52,729 nucleotides of DNA from the NCBI GenBank assembly GCA_016928715.1, contig JAFGKG010000032.1, positions 1-52,729 of the forward strand. The letters are read 5' to 3'. Shown here piece by piece: positions 35,284 to 43,439 of the stretch (positions are counted from its first letter, which is position 1; each line of letters begins with the position of its first letter). A program made the position numbers and the translations under genes. Source of the stretch: Chloroflexia bacterium. GTDB lineage: Bacteria > Chloroflexota > Chloroflexia > DTKN01. A model generated the notes under the pieces. The model was not told the origin of the DNA. It was given only the letters and a program-made list of their open reading frames with translations, and made no database searches.

Positions 35284-35414
35284 CCCCGCCTACGCGGGGG
35301 CAGGCTCTACAGAAAGGTCTATTTACAAAGTAGCCCGCCATGGCCATCCTCGGCTCCGCCGAGGCGGGGCCGCCACCAATGACGAAAATAGGAATCGCCG
35401 GTTGGCGCGGATGG

Positions 35415-35503
35415 ACCTCACCCCTCCCCCTGGCAAAGGGCGCGTTCTGACGAACCTGCCCTTTGCCAGGGGGAGGGGTGAGGTGGGAATAACGCTATTT
35501 ACG
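35415..35503. repeat. MITE-like hairpin repeat, intact copy
   Basis: Two perfectly complementary 27-nt arms (35415-35441 and 35458-35484, starting ACCTCACCCC) around a 16-nt loop with GTTCTGACGAAC, followed by a tail containing AATAACGCTATTTACGGA. The arms, loop and tail recur in altered form at 42109-42245. No transposase is present. Confidence 0.75.
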
Positions 35504-35562
35504 GAGCAGCCCCCCACCCCGCTGCAGCCGGGACGGGCAACACAAGTGGGGAAATATCAGCG

Positions 35563-36078
35563 TTACTCGGGGGGAGGCGCTTCCAGCCGGTCGGCCTCTT
35601 CCGCCTCCAGCGCGGCCAGTCCCTTGCGCACACTGACCAAAAAGCGGCCCAACGCCTCGCTCAACTCACGCTGCGATTGGGAGAGGCGCGCCTCCAGCTC
35701 GGTCAGGACGTCGCGGGCATAGCCATCGGCCCCTCGGCGAATGCTCTCAGCCTCTCGCCGGGTTTCCTCCAGGATCTGGATGGAGCGCTGGTCGGCCTCC
35801 TCCAGCAGGCCCTCCTGGTCCAGGCGCATAGAGACCTCACGCTGGGCCTGCTCGGTGATGCGTTGGGCCTGCCGGCGGGCCTGCTCCAGCAGTTGCTCGC
35901 GCTCGCGCAGCACCTGGCGCGCACCACGCACCTCCTCCGGGATCGAGGCCCGCAGGCGGTCCAGTAGGGCGATTGCCTCGGCCTCGTCCACCATCAGGCG
36001 GCCGGAAAAGGGCACGCGCCCACCCTGGGTCAACAGTTCTTCGAGTTGGTCGAGCAAATTGGTCAGCTCATCGCTCAC
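35563..36078 (-). CDS. Coiled-coil protein (ATP synthase b-subunit/DivIVA-like)
   Basis: Protein of about 171 residues dominated by charged heptads (REREQLLEQARRQAQRITEQ and ETRREAESIRRGADGYARDV). It has no membrane segment, unlike F0 subunit b, and no DivIVA N-terminal signature that I can see. An early LLDQLEELLTQGGRVPFSGRLMVDEAEAI segment matches small coiled-coil proteins often encoded beside coaD and rsmD. GTG at 36078 has a purine-rich GGGGGCGAG upstream; a TTG at 36129 overlapping the coaD stop is an alternative. Function unknown, perhaps cell-division scaffold. Confidence 0.75.
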   Translation of the reverse strand: MSDELTNLLDQLEELLTQGGRVPFSGRLMVDEAEAIALLDRLRASIPEEVRGARQVLREREQLLEQARRQAQRITEQAQREVSMRLDQEGLLEEADQRSIQILEETRREAESIRRGADGYARDVLTELEARLSQSQRELSEALGRFLVSVRKGLAALEAEEADRLEAPPPE

Positions 36079-36125
36079 CCTCGCCCCCTTTCGGCTAAAA
36101 GGCCGCGGTAAACGGTACGGATAGC

Positions 36126-36605
36126 TCAATCGGCAAAGTGTTCCCCCAAGGCCCGGGCGACGTGGGCCGGAACCAAGCTGCTGACGTTGGCGCCCAAGGC
36201 GGCGATCTCTTTGACAATGCTGGAGCTGAGAAAGGAATAACTCTGTGAGGCCATCAAGCAGATCACCTCGATCCCGGGATCCAGGCGCTGGTTGATGTGG
36301 GCCATCTGCAGCTCCAGCTCGAAATCGGTCAGTGCCCGCAGGCCCCGAATGAGCACTTGGGCCCCCACCTGGCGGGCATATTCAACGGTCAGGCTCTCGT
36401 AGCGATCCACCGAGACGTTGGGCCAGTCCTGGATGGCCTGGCCAATCATGCGCACCCGCTGCTCGGCGGAAAAGAGCAGTCGTTTGTTGGGCCGTTCATA
36501 GACGGCGACGATCACCTGGTCGAACACGCGGGCCGCCCGGGAGGTAATGTCAAGATGGCCGTTGGTGACGGGGTCGAAACTGCCAGGATAGACAGCGGTG
36601 ATCAC
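36126..36605 (-). CDS. coaD: Pantetheine-phosphate adenylyltransferase
   Basis: Fourth step of coenzyme A synthesis: 4'-phosphopantetheine plus ATP gives dephospho-CoA. At 159 residues it is full length. It shows AVYPGSFDPVTNGHLDI with the nucleotidyltransferase TxGH motif, the RGLRALTDFELELQMAHINQ substrate block and the SSSIVKEIAALG motif. Start is GTG at 36605 with AAGGAG upstream. It follows rsmD by 22 nt, the usual rsmD-coaD pairing in bacteria. Confidence 0.97.
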   Translation of the reverse strand: MITAVYPGSFDPVTNGHLDITSRAARVFDQVIVAVYERPNKRLLFSAEQRVRMIGQAIQDWPNVSVDRYESLTVEYARQVGAQVLIRGLRALTDFELELQMAHINQRLDPGIEVICLMASQSYSFLSSSIVKEIAALGANVSSLVPAHVARALGEHFAD

Positions 36606-36627
36606 ATCGTGCTCCTTGTGGGCCAGG

Positions 36628-37248
36628 TCAGGACAAATTCACATCCTGCTCCGCCTCCTGTGGAACCACGTCCGACTCCTCTTCCTGCCACCAGGCCGGC
36701 ATACCATAGATGCTATAGGCGCTGTCCCCCAAACGGCGCTGCCGCAGCCGCCGCAGGGGACCGTAGCCTTCGCCCAATTCCAGGCGGGCGCTGTGCCCCA
36801 CCGCGACCAGGGTCTCCTCGTGAACCAGTGGGGAGACGGCCAGCGTGCTGATCGTCTCCCCAATTCCCGGATCGGCGTACGGTGGATCCATAAAGATTAT
36901 ATCATAATTTGTCCCTTTATGCATCCCCTTGATAAAGGATTCCACCCGGCCCTGGTGTACCCGGGCCTGCCCGGCCAGCTTGGTGTGGGCCAGGTTGTCG
37001 CGGATGATGCGGCAGACCGAGGCGTTGACCTCGACAAAGTCGGCCCATTCCGCCCCCCGGGAGAGCGCCTCGATCCCCAGGGCGCCGGTGCCGGCATAGA
37101 GATCCAGCACCCGGCCATAGAACTCTCCCAGGAATCCTTCCAGGACGGCAAAGAGCGAACCGCGCACCTTGTCCAGCATGGGTCGGGTACGCAGGTTCTT
37201 GGGTCCTTTGAGTTTGTGGCCTTTGGCCTTGCCCGTAATCACGCGCAT
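36628..37248 (-). CDS. rsmD: 16S rRNA (guanine(966)-N(2))-methyltransferase
   Basis: Methylates G966 of 16S rRNA in the assembling small subunit. The 206-residue protein opens MRVITGKAKGHKLKGP and has TRPMLDKVRGSLFAVL, the SAM motif DLYAGTGALGIEALSRGA, and the catalytic DPPY in IIFMDPPYAD. The ATG at 37248 is the family start; the longer frame adds a basic stretch that I do not accept. It lies 94 nt downstream of recG and just before coaD. Confidence 0.95.
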   Translation of the reverse strand: MRVITGKAKGHKLKGPKNLRTRPMLDKVRGSLFAVLEGFLGEFYGRVLDLYAGTGALGIEALSRGAEWADFVEVNASVCRIIRDNLAHTKLAGQARVHQGRVESFIKGMHKGTNYDIIFMDPPYADPGIGETISTLAVSPLVHEETLVAVGHSARLELGEGYGPLRRLRQRRLGDSAYSIYGMPAWWQEEESDVVPQEAEQDVNLS

Positions 37249-37342
37249 AGAAACTTTTGCTCTCCTCGGCTTTGACCGGCTGAATCTGCCAAGCCCTCCT
37301 GATCGGGAACGGTCAACGCTCAACCTTTAAGTTTTAACCGTA

Positions 37343-39946
37343 TCAGCTTACTTCTACCGCCTGGCTCCAGAACTCGGCTACCCGCTCGGCCAACTCGGCG
37401 TGCTCGGGCTGATCCAAAAAGGGATCCTGTTCCAAGATCGTCTCGGCCTCTTGACGGGCCAGTTCCAACAGGCGCACGTCGCCCAGGCGGGCGATTTTGA
37501 GGTCGGGCATGCCGCTCTGGCGTGTGCCAAAGAACTCGCCCGGACCGCGCAGTTCCAAGTCGATCTCGGCCAGGGCGAAACCATCGATGGTCTCTTCGAT
37601 GGCCTGGAGCCGCTCGCTGGCCATGTCGTCCGAGGTGGCCAGCAGGATGCAGTAGGAGGGTTGTTCGCCCCGGCCGACGCGGCCGCGGAACTGGTGCAGT
37701 TGGGCCAGGCCAAAGCGCTCGGCGCCCTCGACCATCATGACGGTGGCATTGGGCACGTCGATGCCCACCTCCACCACGGCGGTGGAAACGAGAATGTCCG
37801 TCTCGCCGTCACGGAACGCCCGCATAATGCGTTCCTTCTCCGGACCCGACATGCGCCCGTGCAGCAGGCCCAATTTGAGGTCGGCAAAGACCTCGTCCTG
37901 GAGGCGATTGTATTCTTCCACCGCCGCCGCGGCCTCGATCTTGTCCGATTCCTCCACCAGCGGGCAGATGACAAAGGCCTGCCGGCCCTCCTCGACCTGC
38001 TCGCGGATAAAATCATAGGCGCGCTGGCGCTCGGCGTTGGCCAGCCAGCGAGTGCGGATGGGCTGCCGCCCCGGGGGCATCTCGTCAATCAGGCACAGGT
38101 CCAGGTCCCCGTGCAGGGTCAGGGCCAGCGTGCGCGGGATGGGAGTGGCCGTCATCACCAGCAGGTGCGGGTTATAGCCCTTTTGGTGCAGTGCGCGGCG
38201 CTGCATCACCCCGAAGCGGTGCTGCTCGTCGATCACGGCCAGGCCCAGGTCGGCAAAGGCGACGTCCTCCTGGATGAGGGCGTGGGTGCCAATGACAATG
38301 TCCACCTTGCCGGCGGCGATTTGCTCTCGCAGGGCCTGCTTGTCCCGCTTTTTCAAGCTGCCCACCAGCAGGGCCACCTTTGGGGCGCCCTCCGTCTCCT
38401 CGGCCTCGATCCCCAGCATGGACTTGAGCGCGGCCACGCGCTCGGCCCGCTCCGGGTCCTCCTCCTTCCACTCGTCCCCCTCGGTCTCGATGTGGGCAGC
38501 GCTGGGCCGTCCGGGCAGCGGCATCCCGCCCAGGAGCTGCTGGATGGTGCGGGCATGCTGCTCGGCCAGGATCTCGGTGGGGGCCATGAGGGCGGCCTGG
38601 CGGCCGTTGGCCACGGCCATGAGCATGGCCGCCGCCGCCACCACCGTCTTGCCCGAACCGACGTCGCCCTGCAGCAGGCGGCTCATGGGCACGTCCTTTT
38701 GAACGTCGTCCAAAAGCTGCTGCAGGGCGCTCTGCTGGGCGCCGGTGAGTTCAAAGGGCAGCCCCTGCAGAAAGCGCTGCAAGAGATCCTCGTCGATGGC
38801 CAGGGGGTGTCCCGGTTCCGCCTGCCACTCCCGCTTGCGCTGCAGCACCCCGATCTGGATCAGCATGAACTCGTCAAAGGCCAGCCGCCGGCGGGCCTGG
38901 GCCAGGCTCTCTTTGTCGTCGGGAAAGTGGATCTGGAGGAGGGCCCAACCCAACTCGCCCATGCCGGTGCGTTTGCGCACGGCCGGCGGCAGCGGATCGG
39001 GGATGCGGCCGGCCCACTGCTCCACGACGCGCTTGAGGATCCAGCGCGTGCCCCGCGCCCTCATCCCGCTGCTCATCGGGTAGACCGGCACCAGCCGGCC
39101 GGTGTGGGTCAGGTCGTCGTCGTAACGTTCCCATTCGGGGGACTGCAGGTTCAGCCGGCCGCGAAAAGAGTCCACCTTGCCGCTGAACACGACCCGCATG
39201 CCCGGACGTAAGGACTTGAGCAGGAAGGGCTGGTTGAACCAGACCGCGTCGATGGTGCCCGTCTCGTCGCGCACCGTGGCCGTGATCAAGACCTGGCCCC
39301 GGTTCGTGCGGCGCTGGCTCACGTTTTCTATCGTGCCAATGATGGTCTCGGTGGAGCCGTACATCAAGTCCTGGATCTTGCGCAGCGAGCTATAGTCGTC
39401 GTAGCGCCGCGGAAAGTGGTACAGCAGGTCACGGATGGTCGACAGGCCCATCTTTTTAAAGGCCCGCAAATAGTTGCTGCGGAGGCCCCCAGCCTTTTCC
39501 AGGGGCGAATCGAGGGTCGCTCCCTTGGGCGGTGGGGGAGTCCGCGAGGATTCGCGCGGCTTGGTCGGGGCCGGCGCGGGGTGGATCGCAATGGTGGGGG
39601 TCGCGCTATCCTGGCGCCGTGCCGCCGGCGCGCCGGCGGCCGGCCCATCGCGCAGCTCCACGTAGGCCCGGCGCAGCAGGGGCAGGATGCGGCCCAGGCG
39701 GGCCTGGCGGGCCATCACGATCAGGTGGTCGTAATTGCCCAACAGCTCGCCGACTTGGGACAGCAGCTCCGCCGGCAGGCCCAGCCGCACCGCTTGGGGC
39801 TGCCATTGGCGCAGATAGGCGCTCAGGCCTTCTGGCGCGGCCGAGTTGTCCGCGCCGGCCTTTTCCTCCGCCGCCAGCAGCCGGCCCAGTTCCGCCAGGT
39901 GCTGCATTCGCTCCTCTTTTTTCGCCGCCGTTTTGTCTTTTGCCAT
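37343..39946 (-). CDS. recG: ATP-dependent DNA helicase RecG with N-terminal extension
   Basis: Branch-migration helicase that remodels stalled forks. At 867 residues it is about 170 longer than the E. coli protein. The first about 150 residues form a helical then proline-rich extension seen in some phyla. The wedge/OB domain follows (GTIENVSQRR, VWFNQPFLLKSLRPG), then Walker A GDVGSGKTVVA, the DExH-type box DEQHRFG, VMTATPIPRTLAL, and the C-terminal QFRGRVGRGEQPS. An acidic insertion of about 40 residues (ETEGDEWKEEDPER) lies between motif Ia and the GS segment. Divergent from the cold-shock gene. Confidence 0.95.
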   Translation of the reverse strand: MAKDKTAAKKEERMQHLAELGRLLAAEEKAGADNSAAPEGLSAYLRQWQPQAVRLGLPAELLSQVGELLGNYDHLIVMARQARLGRILPLLRRAYVELRDGPAAGAPAARRQDSATPTIAIHPAPAPTKPRESSRTPPPPKGATLDSPLEKAGGLRSNYLRAFKKMGLSTIRDLLYHFPRRYDDYSSLRKIQDLMYGSTETIIGTIENVSQRRTNRGQVLITATVRDETGTIDAVWFNQPFLLKSLRPGMRVVFSGKVDSFRGRLNLQSPEWERYDDDLTHTGRLVPVYPMSSGMRARGTRWILKRVVEQWAGRIPDPLPPAVRKRTGMGELGWALLQIHFPDDKESLAQARRRLAFDEFMLIQIGVLQRKREWQAEPGHPLAIDEDLLQRFLQGLPFELTGAQQSALQQLLDDVQKDVPMSRLLQGDVGSGKTVVAAAAMLMAVANGRQAALMAPTEILAEQHARTIQQLLGGMPLPGRPSAAHIETEGDEWKEEDPERAERVAALKSMLGIEAEETEGAPKVALLVGSLKKRDKQALREQIAAGKVDIVIGTHALIQEDVAFADLGLAVIDEQHRFGVMQRRALHQKGYNPHLLVMTATPIPRTLALTLHGDLDLCLIDEMPPGRQPIRTRWLANAERQRAYDFIREQVEEGRQAFVICPLVEESDKIEAAAAVEEYNRLQDEVFADLKLGLLHGRMSGPEKERIMRAFRDGETDILVSTAVVEVGIDVPNATVMMVEGAERFGLAQLHQFRGRVGRGEQPSYCILLATSDDMASERLQAIEETIDGFALAEIDLELRGPGEFFGTRQSGMPDLKIARLGDVRLLELARQEAETILEQDPFLDQPEHAELAERVAEFWSQAVEVS

Positions 39947-39997
39947 GTTGGGTCTGGATCCGCCAAGATTGTCTTCTAGAATACCTCTCCTGGGCAG

Positions 39998-40026
39998 AGT
40001 ATACCATAACTTGAAATTCCAGTCCA
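39998..40026 (-). promoter_or_regulatory. Promoter of recG
   Basis: Minus strand: TGGACT, 17-nt spacer, TATACT with TATGG directly before it (extended -10). Confidence 0.6.
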
Positions 40027-40039
40027 GAAAAAGCGGAAT

Positions 40040-40067
40040 TTGACAAAATTCTGCCCTGTGATATAAT
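40040..40067 (+). promoter_or_regulatory. Strong promoter upstream of the cold-shock gene
   Basis: TTGACA, 16-nt spacer, TATAAT; the closest to consensus in the window. Expected transcript start near 40074, giving a 185-nt leader. Confidence 0.8.
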
Positions 40068-40116
40068 AAAACCGTAGGTTAAGCAGGTGTGTAACTTTAG
40101 GCCAGATCGACTGTCC

Positions 40117-40156
40117 GCCCTGAAGGTAGCACGACTGAAACCTTCCGGGCTTTTTT
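40117..40156 (+). terminator. Intrinsic terminator inside the cold-shock leader (attenuator or sRNA end)
   Basis: GCCC-T-GAAGGT pairs with ACCTTC-C-GGGC (one internal mismatch) around a 12-nt loop, followed directly by TTTTTT at 40151-40156. It lies about 100 nt before the csp start codon, downstream of the strong promoter. Confidence 0.75.
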
Positions 40157-40258
40157 CGTTCCCCTGGAGGACCCCCTGCTAGACCCCAGTTGGATCCGAC
40201 GCAGAGTCGGTAGCGGTCCGGGCGTGCAGGGACACGCCCAAAGAGGAGGATTAGAAGT

Positions 40259-40477
40259 ATGCGCGAGCGCGGTGTTGTCAAATGGTTCAACGCAACCAAG
40301 GGTTACGGCTTTATCTCCCGGGACGAGGGCAAGGATGTCTTTGTGCACTATTCGGCTATCCAGGGCGGAACCGGTTTCCGCACTCTGGAAGAAGGGGAGA
40401 TGGTCGAGTTTGAGGTCGAGGAGAACCCCAAGGGCCCGCAGGCCCGCAACGTCACCCGGCTGGGCTTTCCCGCCTAA
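40259..40477 (+). CDS. Cold-shock domain protein
   Basis: Single-stranded RNA/DNA-binding protein of 72 residues that melts RNA structure. The fold is clear from [19 protein letters not shown] (RNP-1 KGYGFI) and DVFVHYSAI (RNP-2), followed by [10 protein letters not shown] and GPQARNV. GAGGAGG precedes the ATG at 40259. The long leader with an internal terminator suggests control after initiation. A strong terminator follows at 40498-40531. CspA family; which paralogue cannot be said. Confidence 0.96.
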   Translation: MRERGVVKWFNATKGYGFISRDEGKDVFVHYSAIQGGTGFRTLEEGEMVEFEVEENPKGPQARNVTRLGFPA

Positions 40478-40497
40478 GCCAAAATAGCGTAAACGGC

Positions 40498-40531
40498 AAA
40501 GCGGCACCGGGCGGGTGCCGCTTTCATTTTT
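40498..40531 (+). terminator. Rho-independent terminator of the cold-shock gene
   Basis: AAAGCGGCACC and GGTGCCGCTTT, 11-bp stem, 5-nt loop, then CATTTTT. Confidence 0.9.
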
Positions 40532-40616
40532 CCCTGGCCCGCAGGCCTGGACGGTCGGCACATTCCGGTCGGATGCGCTCCGAAAGGGCGCTGCCCGGTC
40601 CACGGAGGGAACAGGA

Positions 40617-40988
40617 ATGACCACAACCAATCCACCGGGCAGCCATCCCCACCTGCTCTACGATATCTGGCTCTCCGACGGCGAGATCCTCAAATACGTG
40701 GACCCGCTGCGGCAGATCCTGGTCGACGCGGCCCTGCAGGGGGGCGCCAATATCTACCACCAAAAGTGGCACCAGTTCGAGCCCTGGGGGGTGACCGGCT
40801 TTTTGCTGCTGCAGGAATCGCACATCAGCATCCACACCTGGCCGGAGGAGGCGAACTTTGCCGCCGTGGACATTTTCCCCTGCGGGCCCATGGACAGCGA
40901 ACGAATTGTCGCCCTGCTGCGCCAGGCCCTGCAGCCGCTGCGGGAGCGCCTGCAGCGGGTGGAGCGGGGACAAACAGTTGCAAGTTAA
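40617..40988 (+). CDS. speD: S-adenosylmethionine decarboxylase proenzyme
   Basis: Pyruvoyl enzyme making decarboxylated SAM, the aminopropyl donor for spermidine. The 123-residue proenzyme has the self-cleavage motif ESHISIHTWPE, where the serine after ESH-type Glu becomes the pyruvoyl group, and the conserved AAVDIFPCG with the catalytic cysteine. The size matches bacterial class 1B proenzymes. GGAGGGAACAGGA precedes the ATG at 40617. The polyamine propyltransferase is not in the window. Confidence 0.92.
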   Translation: MTTTNPPGSHPHLLYDIWLSDGEILKYVDPLRQILVDAALQGGANIYHQKWHQFEPWGVTGFLLLQESHISIHTWPEEANFAAVDIFPCGPMDSERIVALLRQALQPLRERLQRVERGQTVAS

Positions 40989-41026
40989 AGGTTGACGGTT
41001 AAACGTTCTCACAGGCAGGTGCAACC

Positions 41027-42109
41027 TTGACCCATGAAAAAGCAACCTATCTCCTCGACCTCTCGGTCGGGGAACTGGAAGACCTGGTGCAGGAACTGGG
41101 GCAGAAGAGCTTTCGCGCCCGGCAGATCTGGCGCTGGCTCTACGTGCACCTGGCCGGCCAGTTTGAGGATATGACCAACCTGTCGGTGGCCCTGCGCCAG
41201 AAACTGGCCCAGCACGCCCGCTGCAGCGCCCTGCAGGCGCTGCAGGAAGAGGTCTCTGCCGACGGCCAGACCCGCAAGGTCCTGCTGGGACTGGCCGATG
41301 GAGAGCGGATCGAGACGGTGCTCATGCTCTATGACGAGCGGGCCACGGTCTGTGTCTCGACACAGGTGGGCTGCGCCATTGGCTGTCCCTTCTGCGCCAC
41401 CGGGCAGGGCGGTTTTCGCCGCGACCTCAGCACGGGCGAGATCGTGGAGCAGGTGCTCTATTTCGCCCGCTGGCTGCGGGACCACGGGCCGGCCGGCCTG
41501 GACCGGGTCGGCAACGTGGTGTTCATGGGCATGGGCGAGCCCCTGGCCAACTATGAGGCCACCTGGAAGGCCATCGAGACCATGCACGACCCCCAGGGCC
41601 TGAACCTGGGGGCGCGCCGCTTTACCGTCTCGACGGCCGGCCTGGTCCCCGGCATCCTGCGCCTGGCCGAGGAGGATCTGCCCGTCAACCTGGCCATCTC
41701 GCTGCACGCCGCCACCGACGAACTGCGCGACCAACTGGTCCCGGTCAACCGGCGCTACCCCCTGGAGGAACTGCTGCGGGCCGTCCGGGCCTACCTGGCC
41801 CGGACCAACCGCCGCGTCACCTTCGAGTACGCGCTCATCGCCGGGATCAACACCGCCATCACCGAGGCCCACCGCCTGGCCGATCGCCTGCGGGGCCTGC
41901 TCTGCCACGTCAACCTCATCCCGCTCAACCCCGTGCCCGACTCGCGCTGGCAGCCCCCGCCGGACCACGTGGTGCGCGAATGGCAGCTCTTTTTGCAGCG
42001 GGCGCACATCCCGGTGAGCGTGCGCCTGGAGCGGGGCACCGAGATCGCCGCCGCCTGCGGGCAGCTACGGGGACACAGCAAAGCGCCCAAGGGGAAACAA
42101 TCTGACTGA
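41027..42109 (+). CDS. rlmN: Dual-specificity 23S rRNA/tRNA adenine-C2 methyltransferase
   Basis: Radical SAM enzyme that methylates A2503 of 23S rRNA and A37 of some tRNAs. The 360-residue protein has the N-terminal FRARQIWRWLYV block, cluster cysteines in GCAIGCPFCATGQGGF, the VVFMGMGEPLANY motif, STAGLVPGI, NLAISLHAATDELR, and the resolving cysteine in RGTEIAAACGQLRG. The TTG start at 41027 is inferred from AGGCAGGT upstream and the family N-terminus. Its stop codon is the first base of a MITE-like repeat at 42109. Confidence 0.95.
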   Translation: MTHEKATYLLDLSVGELEDLVQELGQKSFRARQIWRWLYVHLAGQFEDMTNLSVALRQKLAQHARCSALQALQEEVSADGQTRKVLLGLADGERIETVLMLYDERATVCVSTQVGCAIGCPFCATGQGGFRRDLSTGEIVEQVLYFARWLRDHGPAGLDRVGNVVFMGMGEPLANYEATWKAIETMHDPQGLNLGARRFTVSTAGLVPGILRLAEEDLPVNLAISLHAATDELRDQLVPVNRRYPLEELLRAVRAYLARTNRRVTFEYALIAGINTAITEAHRLADRLRGLLCHVNLIPLNPVPDSRWQPPPDHVVREWQLFLQRAHIPVSVRLERGTEIAAACGQLRGHSKAPKGKQSD

Positions 42110-42245
42110 CCTCAGCCTTCCCCGTGGCAAAGGCTGCGTTCTGACGAACTCGCCCTTTGCCTTCCCCCCCCCGGGGGTGCCGAGCGCCGCGTTCGAAAGA
42201 AGGCGCGCGAGGCGGGGGTGAGGTGGAAATAACGCTATTTGCGGA
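42109..42245. repeat. MITE-like hairpin repeat, degenerate copy
   Basis: Shares ACCTCA, GTGGCAAAGG, GCGTTCTGACGAACT, GCCCTTTGCC, GGGTGAGGTGG and AATAACGCTATTTGCGGA with the copy at 35415, in the same order, but contains about 45 extra bases in the right arm and mismatches in the stem. Confidence 0.7.
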
Positions 42246-42261
42246 ACAGTGGGAGGAACAC

Positions 42262-43209
42262 ATGGTCGAATCCAACAGTACCCTGGAATTCTGGCCCCAA
42301 CGCGCCCTGGTGCTCTCGGGCGGCGGGGGACGCGGCGCCTTTCAGTGCGGCGTGCTGGAAAAGCTGGGCGAGGTGGGTTGGGAACCAGACGTGCTGGTAG
42401 GCACCTCCATCGGCTCGATGAACGCCGCCGTCTGGGCGCTCGATGGCACCCCCGGCGTGGTGCGCATGTGGGAGAACATCCGCACTCGGGACATGCACCG
42501 CTTTTGGCGCCTGCGGCCCTGGCGCAGCCTGTTTGACCGGCGGGCCTGGAAAAAGACGCTAGAGACCTACGCCCCCGAGGAGCGCCTGCGCGAGATCGAC
42601 ACGGCCCTCTACATCGTGGCCACCGACATTGACACCGGCCATCCGGTGATCTTTACCAACGCCGTCGACCTGAACGGCAACAAGCCGCTCTATCGCCGGG
42701 TCGAGGCCATCAACCACCGCCACCTGCTGGCCAGTTCCTCCATCCCCTACGTCTATGCCAAGACTCGGGTGGGGGATTCCGACTATTGGGACGGCGCCGT
42801 GATGTACAACTCGCCGCTGCGGCCGGCCATCGACGCCGGAGCAGAGGAGATCCTGGTCGTGCTGCTCTCGCCCTACCACGACATCCTCGATCCGGGCCAG
42901 CAACTGCCGCCGCCCGCGCCCGGGCCGGCCGGCAAGGTCGGCCACCTGCTGGACCTGGCCATCACGGCCACCTTTGAGAACGACTTTGAGCAGATGCGCA
43001 AGATCAACCGCCGGGTCAGCCAGAACGCCGATCCCGCCCACAAGGAGATCAAGGCCGCCCTGATCGGTCCGGAGCAGTGGCTGACCGCGCTGGACTTTAT
43101 CCGCTACCATCCGGAGCGCACGGCCGAGCTGCGCCGCCTGGGCCAGGAGGCCGCCGCCACCACCTGGCAGCGCGTTCAGGAGGAGGGCTGGGACTCGCTG
43201 CATTGGTAG
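42262..43209 (+). CDS. Patatin-like phospholipase
   Basis: Predicted lipid acyl hydrolase of 315 residues with a Ser-Asp dyad. The oxyanion glycine-rich loop is LSGGGGRGAFQCGVL, the nucleophile S49 is in VGTSIGSMNAA (GxSxG), and the aspartate is in SDYWDGAVMYNSPL (DGA). The C-terminal half contains HLLASSSIPYVY and a helical tail. No signal peptide is visible, so it is probably cytosolic or peripheral. GGGAGG precedes the ATG at 42262. Could act in membrane turnover or, as in some defence systems, as a membrane-degrading effector; context does not decide. Confidence 0.9.
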   Translation: MVESNSTLEFWPQRALVLSGGGGRGAFQCGVLEKLGEVGWEPDVLVGTSIGSMNAAVWALDGTPGVVRMWENIRTRDMHRFWRLRPWRSLFDRRAWKKTLETYAPEERLREIDTALYIVATDIDTGHPVIFTNAVDLNGNKPLYRRVEAINHRHLLASSSIPYVYAKTRVGDSDYWDGAVMYNSPLRPAIDAGAEEILVVLLSPYHDILDPGQQLPPPAPGPAGKVGHLLDLAITATFENDFEQMRKINRRVSQNADPAHKEIKAALIGPEQWLTALDFIRYHPERTAELRRLGQEAAATTWQRVQEEGWDSLHW

Positions 43210-43258
43210 GGGGGGGATTGAATCACTGAGGCGTTGGCGCGTTCGAACGTTCTATACA

Positions 43259-43283
43259 GTTGACGGTTGCACGTTGACGGTTG
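43259..43283. repeat. Short direct repeat GTTGACGGTTG
   Basis: Two copies 14 bp apart. Similar GTTGACGGTT or GTTGACCGTT segments occur near 40991 and, reversed, near 37309. The region 43210-43330 otherwise shows only CGTTCGAACG-like palindromes. Confidence 0.6.
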
Positions 43284-43329
43284 ACCGTTTGGGGCAAGTG
43301 GAGGGCAGAGGCGAAAAGGGGGGGAAAGA

Positions 43330-43369
43330 CGTTAACACGTTCGCGCGTTAGAACGTTAACGCGTTTTTT
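43330..43369 (+). terminator. Terminator after the patatin gene
   Basis: CGTTAAC (43330-43336) and GTTAACG (43355-43361) enclose ACGTTC and GAACGT; TTTTTT at 43364-43369. The T-run abuts the -35 of the next promoter. Confidence 0.6.
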
Positions 43370-43396
43370 GATCACGACCTGGAAATGTGGTATACT
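43368..43396 (+). promoter_or_regulatory. Promoter of the AbiEii-like pair
   Basis: TTGATC, 17-nt spacer ending TGTGG, TATACT at 43391-43396; extended -10 class. Confidence 0.7.
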
Positions 43397-43439
43397 GCGG
43401 TCAACGAGGATAGTCTTGATCCCGACCAGGTGACGAGTT

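Larger units (their letters stand above)
34939..35562. other. Palindrome-dense non-coding region
   Basis: About 620 bp without a convincing gene. It holds three GGGGC-type palindromes, smaller perfect hairpins (35042-35063, 35075-35091, 35093-35107, 35163-35185, and about 35348-35363) and the 27-bp-stem element at 35415-35484. The flanking genes are tail to tail, so several hairpins may serve as terminators. Confidence 0.8.

Noticed and set aside
34938-35484. CRISPR array or origin iterons
   Set aside because: The repeats are palindromes of different families with irregular spacing; no constant direct repeat or spacer length and no cas or dnaA genes.
37400-39211. 603-codon plus-strand frame opposite recG
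   Set aside because: Antisense shadow of a certain gene.
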